64,000 bases of DNA from Mangrovimicrobium sediminis. GTDB lineage: Bacteria > Pseudomonadota > Gammaproteobacteria > Pseudomonadales > Halieaceae. Below are positions 1 to 8,765 of the stretch, one piece after another. The position numbers and the translations under genes were made by a program. The notes beneath the pieces were generated by a model. The model ran no database searches. It was not told where the DNA came from and saw only the letters and a program-made list of their open reading frames with translations. The stretch spans positions 372,001 to 436,000 of the forward strand of contig NZ_SRLE01000005.1 in the NCBI RefSeq assembly GCF_004745945.1. The letters run 5' to 3'. Within the stretch, counting starts at the first letter, position 1. Every line of letters starts with the position of its first letter.

Positions 1-29
1 CAGGGAGTCGGGAAAGGCCAGGACCAGCA

Positions 30-1595
30 TCAGAACTCGGCGAACAGTTGGGGCACTTCGTCGGCGCCGCCCAGGCGATAGCCGCTGTCCTGCTCCACCA
101 GCGCGCAGGCGAAGCGGAAATCCGCGGGGAAGGAGGCGTGCACGCGGTACAGCGGTTCTCCCGCGGTCACCTTGTCGCCCAGCTTCTTCAGCAGGTCGAC
201 GCCGGCGCCCTTGTCCATGGGTGCGCCGGCCATGCGCGCAATCCGAGCGACCTGGTAGTTGTCGATGGCGATCACGGTGCCGTCGGCGGGGGCCGGGACT
301 TCGCGCACCAGGGCGCCGGGTTGTGGCGGGTCGGCCTGTGCGCCCTGGGCCTCGATCAGGCGCTGCATCTTGGCCAGGGCGCGGCCGGAATCGAGGATGT
401 CGCGGGCGATGTCGAAGCCGTCGCCGCCGCGCACATCCGGGTCGAATTCGAGGACCCGTCCGGCCAGGCGCAGGGCCTTCTGGCGCAGGTCGGCGGGGGC
501 CTCAGGTTCGTTGCGCAGCACCTGCATCACGTCGCGCGCCTCGAGTACCGGGCCGATGCCGCGGCCCACCGGCTGCCGGCCGTCAGTGACCACCACCTGC
601 ACGAACAGGCCGAGGCAGTCGCCCACGTATTCGAACAGCTTGCGCAGGGCGAGGGCGTCGCGCATGTGGCGCACCTTGGCGCTGGGGCCGACCGGGATGT
701 CGATGACCAGGTGGGTGGAGCCGGCGGAGATTTTCTTGGACAGGATGGAGGCCACCATCTGCCCGGGGTAGTCCAGGCCCAGCGGGCGCTCCACGGAGAT
801 CAGGATATCGTCCACCGGTGCCAGGTTGGCGGTGCCACCCCAGATCAGGGCGCCGTTCTCGGCATCGACGATCTCGCGCAGCCGCGCCGGCGGCATCTCC
901 ACCTGCGCCAGCACCTCCATGGTGTCGGCGGTGCCCGCCGGCGAGGTGATCGCGCGGCTCGAGGTCTTGGGCATGAGCAGGCCGTGGGCGGCGACGATGG
1001 GCACCACCAGCATCGACGTGCGATTGCCGGGGATGCCGCCGACGCAGTGCTTGTCCGCCACCAGTTCGCGCTGCCAGCGCAGGCGCTCGCCCTGGGCGAC
1101 CATGGCGCGGGTCAGGTTCATCACCTCGTCGCGGTCCAGGCCAGTCTGGCCGGAGGCGACCAGGAAGGCGGCGATCTCCATCTTCGCGTAGCGGTGTTCC
1201 GCGATGTCGCGCACGATACCGAGCAGTTCCGTGGCGTTCAGCCGCTCGCCCTCGATCTTGCGCCGCACCGCTTCCATGGAGGCCGGCGGCTCCGCGTGGC
1301 GCACGCCTACCGCGGCTCCCGGTTCGAGACCGAGGCTGTTGAAGGCCTCCTCGGACAGGCCCAGTTGCTCCGGGGCGACCAGGCTCTCGTCGTCGACCAC
1401 GTTGAGCACGGCGATCACCCGGCGCCCGTCCCCGGCCAACACCTCGACCTTGGCCAGCGCCTGGAAACCCTCGGCGCGGTACACCGCGCACTGGCGGTGC
1501 AGGTAGGCGACGTTTTCGCGGTAGGTGTCGATGCCGATTCGGCGCAGGGCGAGCTGGCCCACGGCGGTGGTGTTGTTATCGGGTGTGTCTGTCAC
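30..1595 (-). CDS. Thymidine phosphorylase, long type
   Basis: A 521-residue nucleoside phosphorylase that should cleave thymidine with phosphate to thymine and 2-deoxyribose-1-phosphate in the cytoplasm (pyrimidine salvage). The phosphorylase signature [14 protein letters not shown] lies at about residues 182-195, followed by [20 protein letters not shown] at 210-229. The protein is about 80 residues longer than the classic DeoA because of an N-terminal extension, which places it in the AMP-phosphorylase-like / 'thymidine phosphorylase 2' branch. Exact nucleoside specificity is therefore inferred. The start used is GTG, as no in-frame ATG precedes the conserved N-terminus. The gene is divergent from cti, and a 15-bp tandem repeat lies in the shared upstream region. 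No other deo genes are present nearby. Confidence 0.9.
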   Translation of the reverse strand: MTDTPDNNTTAVGQLALRRIGIDTYRENVAYLHRQCAVYRAEGFQALAKVEVLAGDGRRVIAVLNVVDDESLVAPEQLGLSEEAFNSLGLEPGAAVGVRHAEPPASMEAVRRKIEGERLNATELLGIVRDIAEHRYAKMEIAAFLVASGQTGLDRDEVMNLTRAMVAQGERLRWQRELVADKHCVGGIPGNRTSMLVVPIVAAHGLLMPKTSSRAITSPAGTADTMEVLAQVEMPPARLREIVDAENGALIWGGTANLAPVDDILISVERPLGLDYPGQMVASILSKKISAGSTHLVIDIPVGPSAKVRHMRDALALRKLFEYVGDCLGLFVQVVVTDGRQPVGRGIGPVLEARDVMQVLRNEPEAPADLRQKALRLAGRVLEFDPDVRGGDGFDIARDILDSGRALAKMQRLIEAQGAQADPPQPGALVREVPAPADGTVIAIDNYQVARIARMAGAPMDKGAGVDLLKKLGDKVTAGEPLYRVHASFPADFRFACALVEQDSGYRLGGADEVPQLFAEF

Positions 1596-1660
1596 GGCGC
1601 TGGCGGACCCCGTCCCCTGTGATGGCGCCAGTCTAACCGCGGGCGGTGATGCGGGCCAAG

Positions 1661-1746
1661 ACGAGATGTGGAAAGACGAGATGTGGAAAGACGAGATGTG
1701 GAAAGACGAGATGTGGAAAGACGCGATGTGGAAAGACGCGATGTGG
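1661..1746. repeat. 15-bp tandem repeat, about 5.7 copies
   Basis: The unit acgagatgtggaaag is repeated head to tail from 1661. The first four copies are identical; the last two carry the change gaga to gcga, and the final copy is cut after 11 bases. The tract lies between the divergent starts of the thymidine phosphorylase gene and cti, 66 bp from the former and about 85 bp from the latter. The 15-bp period would encode five-residue repeats, but no convincing gene runs through it. Confidence 0.95.
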
Positions 1747-1830
1747 TGAAACCGCTGTTACGACTGTCCCACTCGCTCCGGGCTACAACTCCCAGTACCA
1801 TAGGCTGTTTGATTCGCCGGAGCACCCGCC

Positions 1831-4119
1831 ATGTCCCGCCCACTTCTGACCCTGCTGCTGGTGCTCGGCACCGCTGCGCTGCCGCGGCCCGCCCTGACGC
1901 AGGAGAGCCTCGCCGTGCGCGCGGCCGGCGTCATCGAGCAGCGCTGCATGGTCTGCCACGGCTGCTACGACGCCCCCTGCCAGCTGAAGCTGGAGGCGCG
2001 CGGCGGACTGGAGCGCGGGGCCAGCAAGGCGCTGGTATACGACGCGGCGCGCCTGCTGGATGCGGACATGACCCGCCTGTTTCTCGACGCCCACAGCGAG
2101 GAGAAATGGCGCAAGAAGGGGTTTTACCCGGTGCTGGACCCCAACCAGCCGGAGCTCGGACTCATGCATCGCATGCTGGCGCTGAAGCAGGCCCACCCGC
2201 TACCGGTTTCGGCACCGTTGCCGGAGGGCTTCGATTTTGCCCTGGACCGCGAGCAGCAGTGCCCGAAGCCTGACGAATTCGATCGCTTCGCCAGCGAGTA
2301 CCCCTACTGGGGCATGCCCTACGGGCTGCCGGGACTCGAACCCGCCGAGCACAGCACGCTCAACGACTGGCTGCAGGCCGGTGCACCCGCGGTGCCCCTG
2401 CCCGATCTCGAGCCGGAACTGCTGCGGGCGATCGAGCGCTGGGAGGGCTTCCTCAACGCCGCTGACAACAAGTCCCGCCTGATGGCCCGCTACCTCTACG
2501 AGCACCTGTTCCTGGCCAGTTTGTACTTTGGCGATGCCGGGCAGCCGGCATGGTTCCGCCTGGTGCGCTCGAAGACCCCGCCCGGCGAACCGCTCAAAGT
2601 CATCGCCACGCGGCGCCCCTTCGACGCGCCGGGCAGCGATATTTTCTACTACCGGTTCATGCGCCTGCCGGTTACGCCCCTGGCCAAGATCCACATGCCC
2701 TACCGCCTTGATGACAAGCGTATGGCACGCTACCGCGAACTGTTCCTGGCGCCGGACTATGCGGTGGAAACGCTGCCCGGCTATGAACCGGCGCTGGCGA
2801 GCAACCCGTTCAAGACCTTCGAGGCGATCCCCGCGAACTTGCGCTACCACTTCCTGCTGGACGAGGCGCGCTTCACCATCATGAACTTCATCAAGGGGCC
2901 GGTGTGTCGCGGACGGGTGGCCCTCAACGTGATCGAGGATCGCTTCTGGGTGATGTTCGCCAACCCGGACATCATCGACATCGAACAGGATGAGGCGTTT
3001 CTTTCTCGCGAGGCGGACAACCTGCAATTGCCGACCGTGCGCACCGGTACGGCGATCGACCTGGTCGCCTGGCGCCGCTACTCGAAGAAGGTCAAGGTTT
3101 ATACCGACGCGCGCGCCAAGTATATCCATGACGAACTGGCCGGGCGGGTGAAGCGCAGGGATGCCCACCCTATCTGGGACGGCGACGGCGTCAACGATAA
3201 CGCCGCGCTGACCATCTTCCGTCATTTCGACTCCGCCTCCGTCGAGAAAGGTTTTATCGGCACCACGCCGAAGACGGCGTGGGTGATCAGCTACCCGCTG
3301 CTGGAGCGCATCCACTACCTGCTGGTCGCCAACTACGATGTCTACGGCGCGGTATCCCATCAGTTGGTTTCGCGCCTGTACATGGATTTCCTGCGCATGG
3401 AGGGCGAGTCGAATTTCCTCATGTTCATGCCGGCGGGCGAGCGCGAGGCGCTGTGGCGCCACTGGTACCGCGACGCGCCGTCCTCGGTGACCGATTACCT
3501 GGAGGAACACTATGCGGTGACGGCCAAGGACCTCGGTATCGAATACCAGACCGACGATCCCAAAGTGGAGTTTCTCGAGGCTATGCGCGGGCATATCTAC
3601 GGCGCGAAAAACCCGCGCTGGGATTACCACGGGGTAGCTGGCGAAACCACCAGCGTACTGTTCGATGACCTCGTCGCCGATGTCGGCGTGCACAACAGCT
3701 TCCTGCCGCAGGTGATCTACGTCAACGTCGTGGGTCCCCGGCGCGACGAGGTCTATACCATCATGCGCGACGCGGGGTATTCCAATATCGCGCAGCTGTT
3801 CGATGAGGCCGAGCGACGCCTGCCGCAGGAGGACTCGCTGACCATCGTGCCCGGCTTTCTCGGCGCCTACCCGAACTATTTCTTCATGGTCAACGAGGCC
3901 GAGCTACCGCGCTTTGCCGCGGCAGTAGCCGCCCTGGACAGCGAGCACGCCTACTACCGGTTACAGCAGCGCTGGGGTGTGGGGCGCAGCGACCCCTGGT
4001 TCTGGCGGGTCAGCGACAAGTTCCACGCCATGATCAAGCGCGACGGTGACGTCGGGGCGGGCCTGCTGGACTACAACCGCTACCAGTCGGGCAGCAAACC
4101 CAGGGACGTGCCGGAGTAG
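1831..4119 (+). CDS. cti: Fatty acid cis/trans isomerase
   Basis: A 762-residue periplasmic haem protein that converts cis-unsaturated phospholipid acyl chains to trans, a rapid membrane-rigidifying response to solvents and heat. It has a signal peptide (about residues 1-23) and a single haem c motif CMVCH at residues 39-43, close to the mature N-terminus as in Pseudomonas Cti. Two further Cys follow at 45 and 50. Length matches the family (about 760). A GGAG ribosome site sits 8 bases before the ATG. The gene converges on the P450 gene with only a few bases between the stops; a GC hairpin (4121-4141) lies there. Cti is usually constitutive and monocistronic. Confidence 0.93.
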   Translation: MSRPLLTLLLVLGTAALPRPALTQESLAVRAAGVIEQRCMVCHGCYDAPCQLKLEARGGLERGASKALVYDAARLLDADMTRLFLDAHSEEKWRKKGFYPVLDPNQPELGLMHRMLALKQAHPLPVSAPLPEGFDFALDREQQCPKPDEFDRFASEYPYWGMPYGLPGLEPAEHSTLNDWLQAGAPAVPLPDLEPELLRAIERWEGFLNAADNKSRLMARYLYEHLFLASLYFGDAGQPAWFRLVRSKTPPGEPLKVIATRRPFDAPGSDIFYYRFMRLPVTPLAKIHMPYRLDDKRMARYRELFLAPDYAVETLPGYEPALASNPFKTFEAIPANLRYHFLLDEARFTIMNFIKGPVCRGRVALNVIEDRFWVMFANPDIIDIEQDEAFLSREADNLQLPTVRTGTAIDLVAWRRYSKKVKVYTDARAKYIHDELAGRVKRRDAHPIWDGDGVNDNAALTIFRHFDSASVEKGFIGTTPKTAWVISYPLLERIHYLLVANYDVYGAVSHQLVSRLYMDFLRMEGESNFLMFMPAGEREALWRHWYRDAPSSVTDYLEEHYAVTAKDLGIEYQTDDPKVEFLEAMRGHIYGAKNPRWDYHGVAGETTSVLFDDLVADVGVHNSFLPQVIYVNVVGPRRDEVYTIMRDAGYSNIAQLFDEAERRLPQEDSLTIVPGFLGAYPNYFFMVNEAELPRFAAAVAALDSEHAYYRLQQRWGVGRSDPWFWRVSDKFHAMIKRDGDVGAGLLDYNRYQSGSKPRDVPE

Positions 4120-4120
4120 C

Positions 4121-4141
4121 GCCCCCCTAGCCGGCGGGGGC
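4121..4141. terminator. GC-rich hairpin between convergent genes
   Basis: gccccc (4121-4126) pairs with gggggc (4136-4141) around a 9-base loop that contains the P450 stop codon. It lies just after the cti stop. There is no T-run, so it is at best a weak or bidirectional terminator. Confidence 0.35.
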
Positions 4142-5371
4142 GGGATCGAAGGCGATCGGCAGGCCCTTGAGCCCGCCTGCGCCCATGAACGGGCGGTAAC
4201 CCACCGGCCCGGTCTGGCGCGGGTTGCGCACGCGCTGGGCCAGCAGGTGGAAGCCCTCCTGGATCTGCGCGCGGGCGATGAACTGCCCGAGGCAGATATG
4301 CGCGCCCAGGCCGAAGGCACTGTGGCGATTGGGGTCCTTGCGCCATGGGTCGAAGCGCTCGGGGTCGGGGAAGGCGTCCGGATCGCGGCCGATCACCGGG
4401 TTGGTAAACCACAGCAGCGTTCCCGCCGGCAGCAGCACGTCGCGATAGCTGACGTCCGCGGTCAGTTCGCGCAGCAGTGAAGTGGAGCTGCGGTAGCGCA
4501 GGGATTCCTCGATCACCAGCTTGCAGTACTCCAGATCCTCCGCGCATTGCGCATAGACGTCCGGGCGCTGCAGCAGGGCGTGCATGGTCAGGGTCATCAC
4601 GTTCTTCGAGGTGTCGTAGCCCGCCACGAACAGGTTGATCAGCATGTCGTAGAGTTGCCGCTCGCTCATCAGGCCCTGCCCGGTTGCCTCGATCAGCGCG
4701 TCCAGCAGGTCCGCTACCGCGGTGGTGCGCTCGCCGGCGCGGCGCCGCGCCACCAGGTCGATGACGAACTCGTCCATCAGCAGCATGGCGCGCTGGAACA
4801 AGGGAATGGTTTTCGGGTCCATGGACAGGGCAACACCGAGCGCCTCGAGGGAGTCGCGAATTTTCGGGATCACCTCGCCCGGGGCGCCGATCAGGGCGCA
4901 CATGACCGAGATCGGGTAGTAGGAGGCGAACTCCTCGAAGTCGAAGGCGCCTTTGGGCACCCACTCGTCCAGCAGCACGCGCATCTTTTCGCGCATCAGC
5001 TCGCGCCGCTCATTGGCCCGGCGCGGTGTGAACATCGGCGCGACGATGGCGCGCAGCTGCTGGTGGGCCGGTCCGTGCAGGTTGAGAACCTGCTCGTTCA
5101 TGAAACGGCCCCAGGGCGTGTCGCGCACGTCGAGGATGTCGGCGACGCCGTCCAGTGGCACGCGCATGTTGCCGTCCTCGTGGCGGAACAGGTCCTTCAT
5201 GGCGGCGTATTCGTGGACGACGTAGCCGAAGTCCGAGGTGGCCAGCCAGGGGTGCGTGGCGCGGGCGGCGAGAATGTAGCGCATCGGGTCCGCGGCGAAG
5301 TCGGTGCTGTCCAGCGGCAGGTGCGGCAGTTGCAGCTCGGCGAGGGGCTGCTCGGTGGTGGCGGATTCCAT
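4127..5371 (-). CDS. Cytochrome P450
   Basis: A soluble bacterial (class I) P450 of 414 residues, expected to hydroxylate a hydrophobic substrate using electrons from a ferredoxin encoded elsewhere. The I-helix oxygen-binding motif AGYDT is at residues 250-254, ExxR at E289-R292, and the haem loop FGLGAHICLG ends with the Cys ligand at residue 360. I chose the ATG at 5371 because the family N-terminus begins there. The upstream in-frame extension is basic, low in complexity and overlaps an inverted-repeat promoter region. Substrate cannot be named. The FadL-like porin and other oxygenases nearby fit hydrophobic-compound metabolism, but no redox partner gene is adjacent. Confidence 0.92.
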   Translation of the reverse strand: MESATTEQPLAELQLPHLPLDSTDFAADPMRYILAARATHPWLATSDFGYVVHEYAAMKDLFRHEDGNMRVPLDGVADILDVRDTPWGRFMNEQVLNLHGPAHQQLRAIVAPMFTPRRANERRELMREKMRVLLDEWVPKGAFDFEEFASYYPISVMCALIGAPGEVIPKIRDSLEALGVALSMDPKTIPLFQRAMLLMDEFVIDLVARRRAGERTTAVADLLDALIEATGQGLMSERQLYDMLINLFVAGYDTSKNVMTLTMHALLQRPDVYAQCAEDLEYCKLVIEESLRYRSSTSLLRELTADVSYRDVLLPAGTLLWFTNPVIGRDPDAFPDPERFDPWRKDPNRHSAFGLGAHICLGQFIARAQIQEGFHLLAQRVRNPRQTGPVGYRPFMGAGGLKGLPIAFDPAPAG

Positions 5372-5384
5372 GGCGTCTGCCCCG

Positions 5385-5415
5385 GTTATGATTATACGAA
5401 ACAAACTATCATAAC
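5385..5415 (-). promoter_or_regulatory. Inverted-repeat operator overlapping P450 promoter
   Basis: Perfect 8-bp arms gttatgat (5385-5392) and atcataac (5408-5415) with a 15-bp spacer lie 13 bp upstream of the P450 start. Read on the minus strand, a consensus -10 box TATAAT (5396-5391) sits partly inside the proximal arm. This looks like a repressor site for a dimeric regulator of TetR or MarR type. No such regulator is encoded in the window. Confidence 0.6.
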
Positions 5416-5627
5416 TAGCGCGATAAAACGAGCGCGCCCGCGATTGCCGGACGTGTGCACCGGGGCCTCCGGGACGCAAGCGGGCGCCTGTGGTAGCTTG
5501 GGCGCACCGGCACGGGGGCGGGCGTGCTGGCAAAGTGTTCGGACACAGAAATCAGTCCCGTCAGGGCAGGAGTAGTGATGACCGCTAACGGTGATGCAGA
5601 CAGCGCGGCGAGGAGGGCGGCGGCACG

Positions 5628-6071
5628 ATGATTCGCGCACTCAAGACCCTGTTCGACCCCGAGCCGGCGATGAGCGAGGAGGCGATCCAGCAGCAGGTGC
5701 GGCTGGTCGCCGCTGCCATGCTGATCGAGACCGCGCGCGCGGATTTCGCCGAAGACGCCGCGGAGCGCGACACCATGGAAGTCCTGCTGTGCAGTGTCCT
5801 GGCGCTGCCACCGGAGAAGGTACGCGATCTGATCGCCGCCGCCGCGGCGCGGGTGGACGCCTCCACCTCGCTGTATGAATTCACCCGGGTGATCAACGAC
5901 CACTACAGCGCCGGGCAGAAGCTGCGCCTGATCGAGGCGATGTGGGCGGTCGCCTACGCCGATGGCGACCTCGACAAGTACGAAGAGCACCTGATCCGCA
6001 AGGTGGCGGAGCTCACCTATGTACCCCACGCGGACTACATCCGCGCCAAGCTCGAGGCCAGTGCCGGGTAA
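5628..6071 (+). CDS. TerB-like tellurite-resistance-family protein
   Basis: A 147-residue all-helical cytoplasmic protein of the TerB/DjlA N-terminal fold (COG4103 type). Support comes from its length, the two helical repeats with acidic metal-site-like positions (VAAAMLIETARADFAEDAAER and the YADGDLDKYEEHLIRKVAEL region near 105-130), and the lack of any other domain. Proteins of this kind are annotated as tellurite resistance but their role is unclear, and no other ter gene is present. A GAGG ribosome site lies upstream. It is divergent from the P450 gene and convergent with the HAD gene. Confidence 0.8.
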   Translation: MIRALKTLFDPEPAMSEEAIQQQVRLVAAAMLIETARADFAEDAAERDTMEVLLCSVLALPPEKVRDLIAAAAARVDASTSLYEFTRVINDHYSAGQKLRLIEAMWAVAYADGDLDKYEEHLIRKVAELTYVPHADYIRAKLEASAG

Positions 6072-6092
6072 TCGCTGCAGCTGTAAGCGCTC

Positions 6093-7772
6093 TCAGCGGC
6101 GGCCGCGGCAGGCCAGTACCAGGGCCCAGAATTCCGCGAAATCGTTGACCACCACGTCCGGCTTGTGCGGATAGCGCTCGTCGCCGGGAAAAATCTTGTT
6201 CAGCCAGGGCAGGTCCCACTGGGCGCCGTTGAAGAATACGCTGGTGACGCCGGCGACCTTGGCGGCGATGGTGTCGGTGGTGGAATCGCCCACGTACCAG
6301 ACTTCGGCGCCGGCATTCGCCCCGAGATTGCGCAGCGCCAGCTGGATCTGGTCCGGGTGGGGTTTGCGCTGTTGCGTGTCGTCGCCGCAGACCGCGGTCA
6401 CGAATAATCCAGACCAGTCCTCGCCATCCACATTGGCCACCTCGTGGTTGAAGAACTCGCGGTCGCGGTTGGTGATCACGCCGAGAGTGAGGCCGAGTCC
6501 CGCCAGCCCCTCCAGCATGCTGCGCACCTTGGGCTCGAAGGGCAGCGCCTTGCCGAAGTAGTTGCGGTAGTGGCGCTTGAACGCCTCGTGGGCCACCTGC
6601 TTGGCCGCGTTGTCCTCGCCGAACAGTACCTCGAAAATGTCGGTGCGCGAGATCTTGCGGTCCGCCTTCACCCGCGGGTGCAGTTTCTGCCGCTCGCGCA
6701 CGTAGTCCACCAGGCGCTGGTCCTCCGGCGATTTCGCCTGCTGCGGGCCGACCAGCGCATCCATCAGGCCCAGGTCCTTGAGTTCCGGCAGCAGGTCGTC
6801 GACGGCGTGGTACATCGCGTCCAGCGTGTCCACTAAGGTGGCATGCCAGTCGAACAGGATGATGGCGGGCGCCGTCAGGCTCGCCACAGCGGGGTGCCAG
6901 TCCGGCTCCTGCCGCGGCGGCGGGGGCTGGCGCGGCGGGCGTCGTGGTGGCCGCACCAGCGGCAGGCGGCGGCTGGGATGGGCGCACTCGAGCAGGTCCA
7001 GCAGTTGCTCGAAATCGTCGACGGCGGCGTCGGGGCGACCGCCGCGCATCTCGTTGGCGGCGAACAGGCGCTCAAGTTCCGCGGCGCCCTGCAGGCCCGC
7101 GTTGTAGTAAACGGCGGTCACCCCGGCGCGGCGCGCGGTGATGACATCGGTGACGCTGTCGCCCACATACCACAGCTGTTTATCCGCGCTCGTGCTGAGC
7201 TCGCGGGCGCACTCCCACAACAGGTCCGGGGCCGGTTTGTAGCGCGTCGCCTCGTCGCCGCAGCGCGAGGCGCCGAGCAGGGACTGCCAGCGCCCGTCGT
7301 CGACCACGGCCAGTTCGCTGTCGAAGAATTCCCGGCTGCGGTTGGTGGCGACGCCGACCGGGATGCCCAGCTCACGGAGCAACTGCAGGTAGTCGGCGAT
7401 GCCCGGCTGCAGGGGCGAGACCTCGCCGTAGAAATTGCGATAGCTCGCGTTATAGGCGCGGTGGGCGATCTGCCGCGCGTCGTCATCGTCGCCAAACAGT
7501 GCGTCGAAGATTTCAGTGCGCGAGGTGCGCCGTTCGGCGAGTACCGCCGGGTGCAGCTTGCGGTAGATGCGGATGTAGCGGATGAGTTTTTCGTCGTCGG
7601 CGCTACGCGCGGCGCTCTCCGGCACCATGCGCTCCATCAGGCCGAGGGCCTCGAGCTGCGGCAGCATGTCCTCGATGGCCAGGTACATGGCGTCCAGCGT
7701 GTCTACCAGGGTGCCGTGCCAGTCGAAGACCAGGGCATGCGGCCAGGGCAGCGCTAAAGATTTCGGTATCAT
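6093..7772 (-). CDS. Tandem HAD-superfamily hydrolase (two fused domains)
   Basis: A 559-residue protein made of two related HAD domains, residues about 12-265 and 302-555, joined by a proline/arginine-rich linker (about 267-291). Each half has motif I with the nucleophile Asp (D17 and D308), an ATNRSREFF / ITNRDREFF motif II region, and motif IV WYVGDSxTD. In both halves motif I reads FDWHGT or FDWHAT, so the general acid/base Asp found two residues after the nucleophile in phosphatases is replaced by His. The halves are clearly homologous (shared TLVDTLDAMY, RTxIFxxLFG), so this is an internal duplication. Substrate unknown; phosphoglycolate-phosphatase-like chemistry is only a guess. Confidence 0.85.
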   Translation of the reverse strand: MIPKSLALPWPHALVFDWHGTLVDTLDAMYLAIEDMLPQLEALGLMERMVPESAARSADDEKLIRYIRIYRKLHPAVLAERRTSRTEIFDALFGDDDDARQIAHRAYNASYRNFYGEVSPLQPGIADYLQLLRELGIPVGVATNRSREFFDSELAVVDDGRWQSLLGASRCGDEATRYKPAPDLLWECARELSTSADKQLWYVGDSVTDVITARRAGVTAVYYNAGLQGAAELERLFAANEMRGGRPDAAVDDFEQLLDLLECAHPSRRLPLVRPPRRPPRQPPPPRQEPDWHPAVASLTAPAIILFDWHATLVDTLDAMYHAVDDLLPELKDLGLMDALVGPQQAKSPEDQRLVDYVRERQKLHPRVKADRKISRTDIFEVLFGEDNAAKQVAHEAFKRHYRNYFGKALPFEPKVRSMLEGLAGLGLTLGVITNRDREFFNHEVANVDGEDWSGLFVTAVCGDDTQQRKPHPDQIQLALRNLGANAGAEVWYVGDSTTDTIAAKVAGVTSVFFNGAQWDLPWLNKIFPGDERYPHKPDVVVNDFAEFWALVLACRGRR

Positions 7773-7779
7773 AAGACTG

Positions 7780-7947
7780 CGCGATGCGGTATCATGTAGG
7801 GGTACTTGTATGTCTTCTTATTTGTGTCCCGCGCTTAGCGATAGTTCTTTCCGACCTTCCTGTTTGTAGAACATAACATAAATAGTGTTGCCCTCAGGTA
7901 TCCCTTCCCGCAAGGGTTTCTACTTTATTAGCGTATAGGAAAGAGTT
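7780..7947 (+). promoter_or_regulatory. Probable cold-shock 5' leader
   Basis: An AT-rich non-coding stretch of about 170 bases precedes the cold-shock gene. Long structured leaders that stabilise mRNA at low temperature are typical of csp genes, but I cannot place the promoter exactly. The ribosome site aggaaag lies 4 bases before the ATG. Confidence 0.4.
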
Positions 7948-8157
7948 ATGTCCAAAGTAACTGGCAAGGTCAAGTGGTTCAACGAGTCCAAGGGTTTCGG
8001 CTTCATCGAGCAGGCATCCGGCCCCGACGTTTTCGCGCATTTCAGCGCGATCCAGGGTTCCGGTTTCAAGACGCTGCTCGAAGGCCAGGAAGTCGAGTTC
8101 GTCGTCACCCAGGGCGCCAAGGGCCCGCAGGCGGAAAACATTACCGTCATCAGCTGA
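7948..8157 (+). CDS. Cold-shock domain protein, CspA family
   Basis: A 69-residue single OB-fold nucleic-acid chaperone that melts RNA secondary structure. The RNP1 motif KGFGFI (about residues 15-20) and RNP2 motif VFAHF (about 29-33) are intact, and GKVKWFN at the N-terminus is diagnostic. Length equals E. coli CspA-type proteins. A good ribosome site precedes the ATG, and a strong intrinsic terminator (8211-8240) follows the stop, so the gene is probably transcribed alone with limited read-through to the small gene downstream. Which Csp paralogue this is, and whether it is cold-induced, cannot be told from sequence. Confidence 0.95.
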   Translation: MSKVTGKVKWFNESKGFGFIEQASGPDVFAHFSAIQGSGFKTLLEGQEVEFVVTQGAKGPQAENITVIS

Positions 8158-8210
8158 GTTTACTCGCGGTCGCGACGGGCAGTGGCCTGTCGCGCCGCGC
8201 GTTTTCTCCT

Positions 8211-8240
8211 GTCCCGCTGCAGGGCGGGACGTTATTTTTT
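8211..8240 (+). terminator. Rho-independent terminator of the cold-shock gene
   Basis: A perfect 7-bp stem gtcccgc / gcgggac (8211-8217 and 8224-8230) with a 6-base loop is followed by gttatttttt. It lies 54 bases after the csp stop codon. Confidence 0.88.
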
Positions 8241-8263
8241 CAACCCGATAATGGATAAAAGTC

Positions 8264-8452
8264 ATGGCTCGAGTTCCGACACGTAAATCTTCACCGAAAA
8301 AGCAGGCTGCGGCAGTAGAGACTTCCGATTCCATTGCCGAGCAGACCGAGGCATTCCTGAAGCGGGGCAAGAAAATCGAAGTCGTGGCCTCCGGTATCAG
8401 CGGCCAGCCCACGCTCAAGGCGCGCAAGCCCGCCAACCAGCGCGGCAGCTGA
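8264..8452 (+). CDS. Small basic hypothetical protein
   Basis: A 62-residue, lysine/arginine-rich protein. It has a basic N-terminal tail, a short central helix (EQTEAFLKRGKKIEVV, about residues 26-41) and a basic tail ending in RKPANQRGS. The motif FLxRGxKIxxV recalls the central helix of the RNA-polymerase-binding protein SutA of Pseudomonas, but the protein is much shorter and the acidic arm is absent, so I do not assign that name. It begins 24 bases after the cold-shock terminator and has no strong ribosome site, so expression would need read-through or its own promoter. Reading-frame composition looks coding. Confidence 0.55.
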   Translation: MARVPTRKSSPKKQAAAVETSDSIAEQTEAFLKRGKKIEVVASGISGQPTLKARKPANQRGS

Positions 8453-8536
8453 AACACCAGCGAGTGCGGTGGGCGCAAGCAGCGCCGGCCGCAAGCGCGA
8501 ACCACTACCACAGGCCCAGGCATCCGCCGGCGCAAA

Positions 8537-8636
8537 ACAGCCTTGAGCTGATACAGCCTTGAGCCTGTTCCAGCCTCGAGCTATTCACAGCCTTGGGCTA
8601 ATTACAGCCATGAGCTAATCACAGCCATGAGCTGAA
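8537..8636. repeat. Imperfect 16-18 bp direct repeats, six copies
   Basis: Six degenerate copies of acagccttgagctaat start near 8537, 8553, 8570, 8587, 8604 and 8621, differing at one to three positions each. They fill the middle of the 313-bp gap between the small basic gene and the photolyase gene; the rest of that gap shows no gene. Function unknown. Confidence 0.8.
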
Positions 8637-8765
8637 TACCCCCGGAGTTCATGACCGCTGCGAGTTCATTGCTGCCGCCAGTGCGCTCAGCCTCGTGCGC
8701 CAAACTCGCGCGGAAATTTAGCTACCAGGCCTGATCCCGCACATTCCCCGCTGCGTACCGAGGGG

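Noticed and set aside
48-1622. 524-residue plus-strand open frame
   Set aside because: Antisense to the thymidine phosphorylase gene; it reflects high GC third positions and has no recognisable domain.
1525-1749. Open frame with DEMWK pentapeptide repeats on the plus strand
   Set aside because: It is created by the 15-bp tandem repeat, overlaps the start of the thymidine phosphorylase gene in antisense, and has no ribosome site or conserved part.
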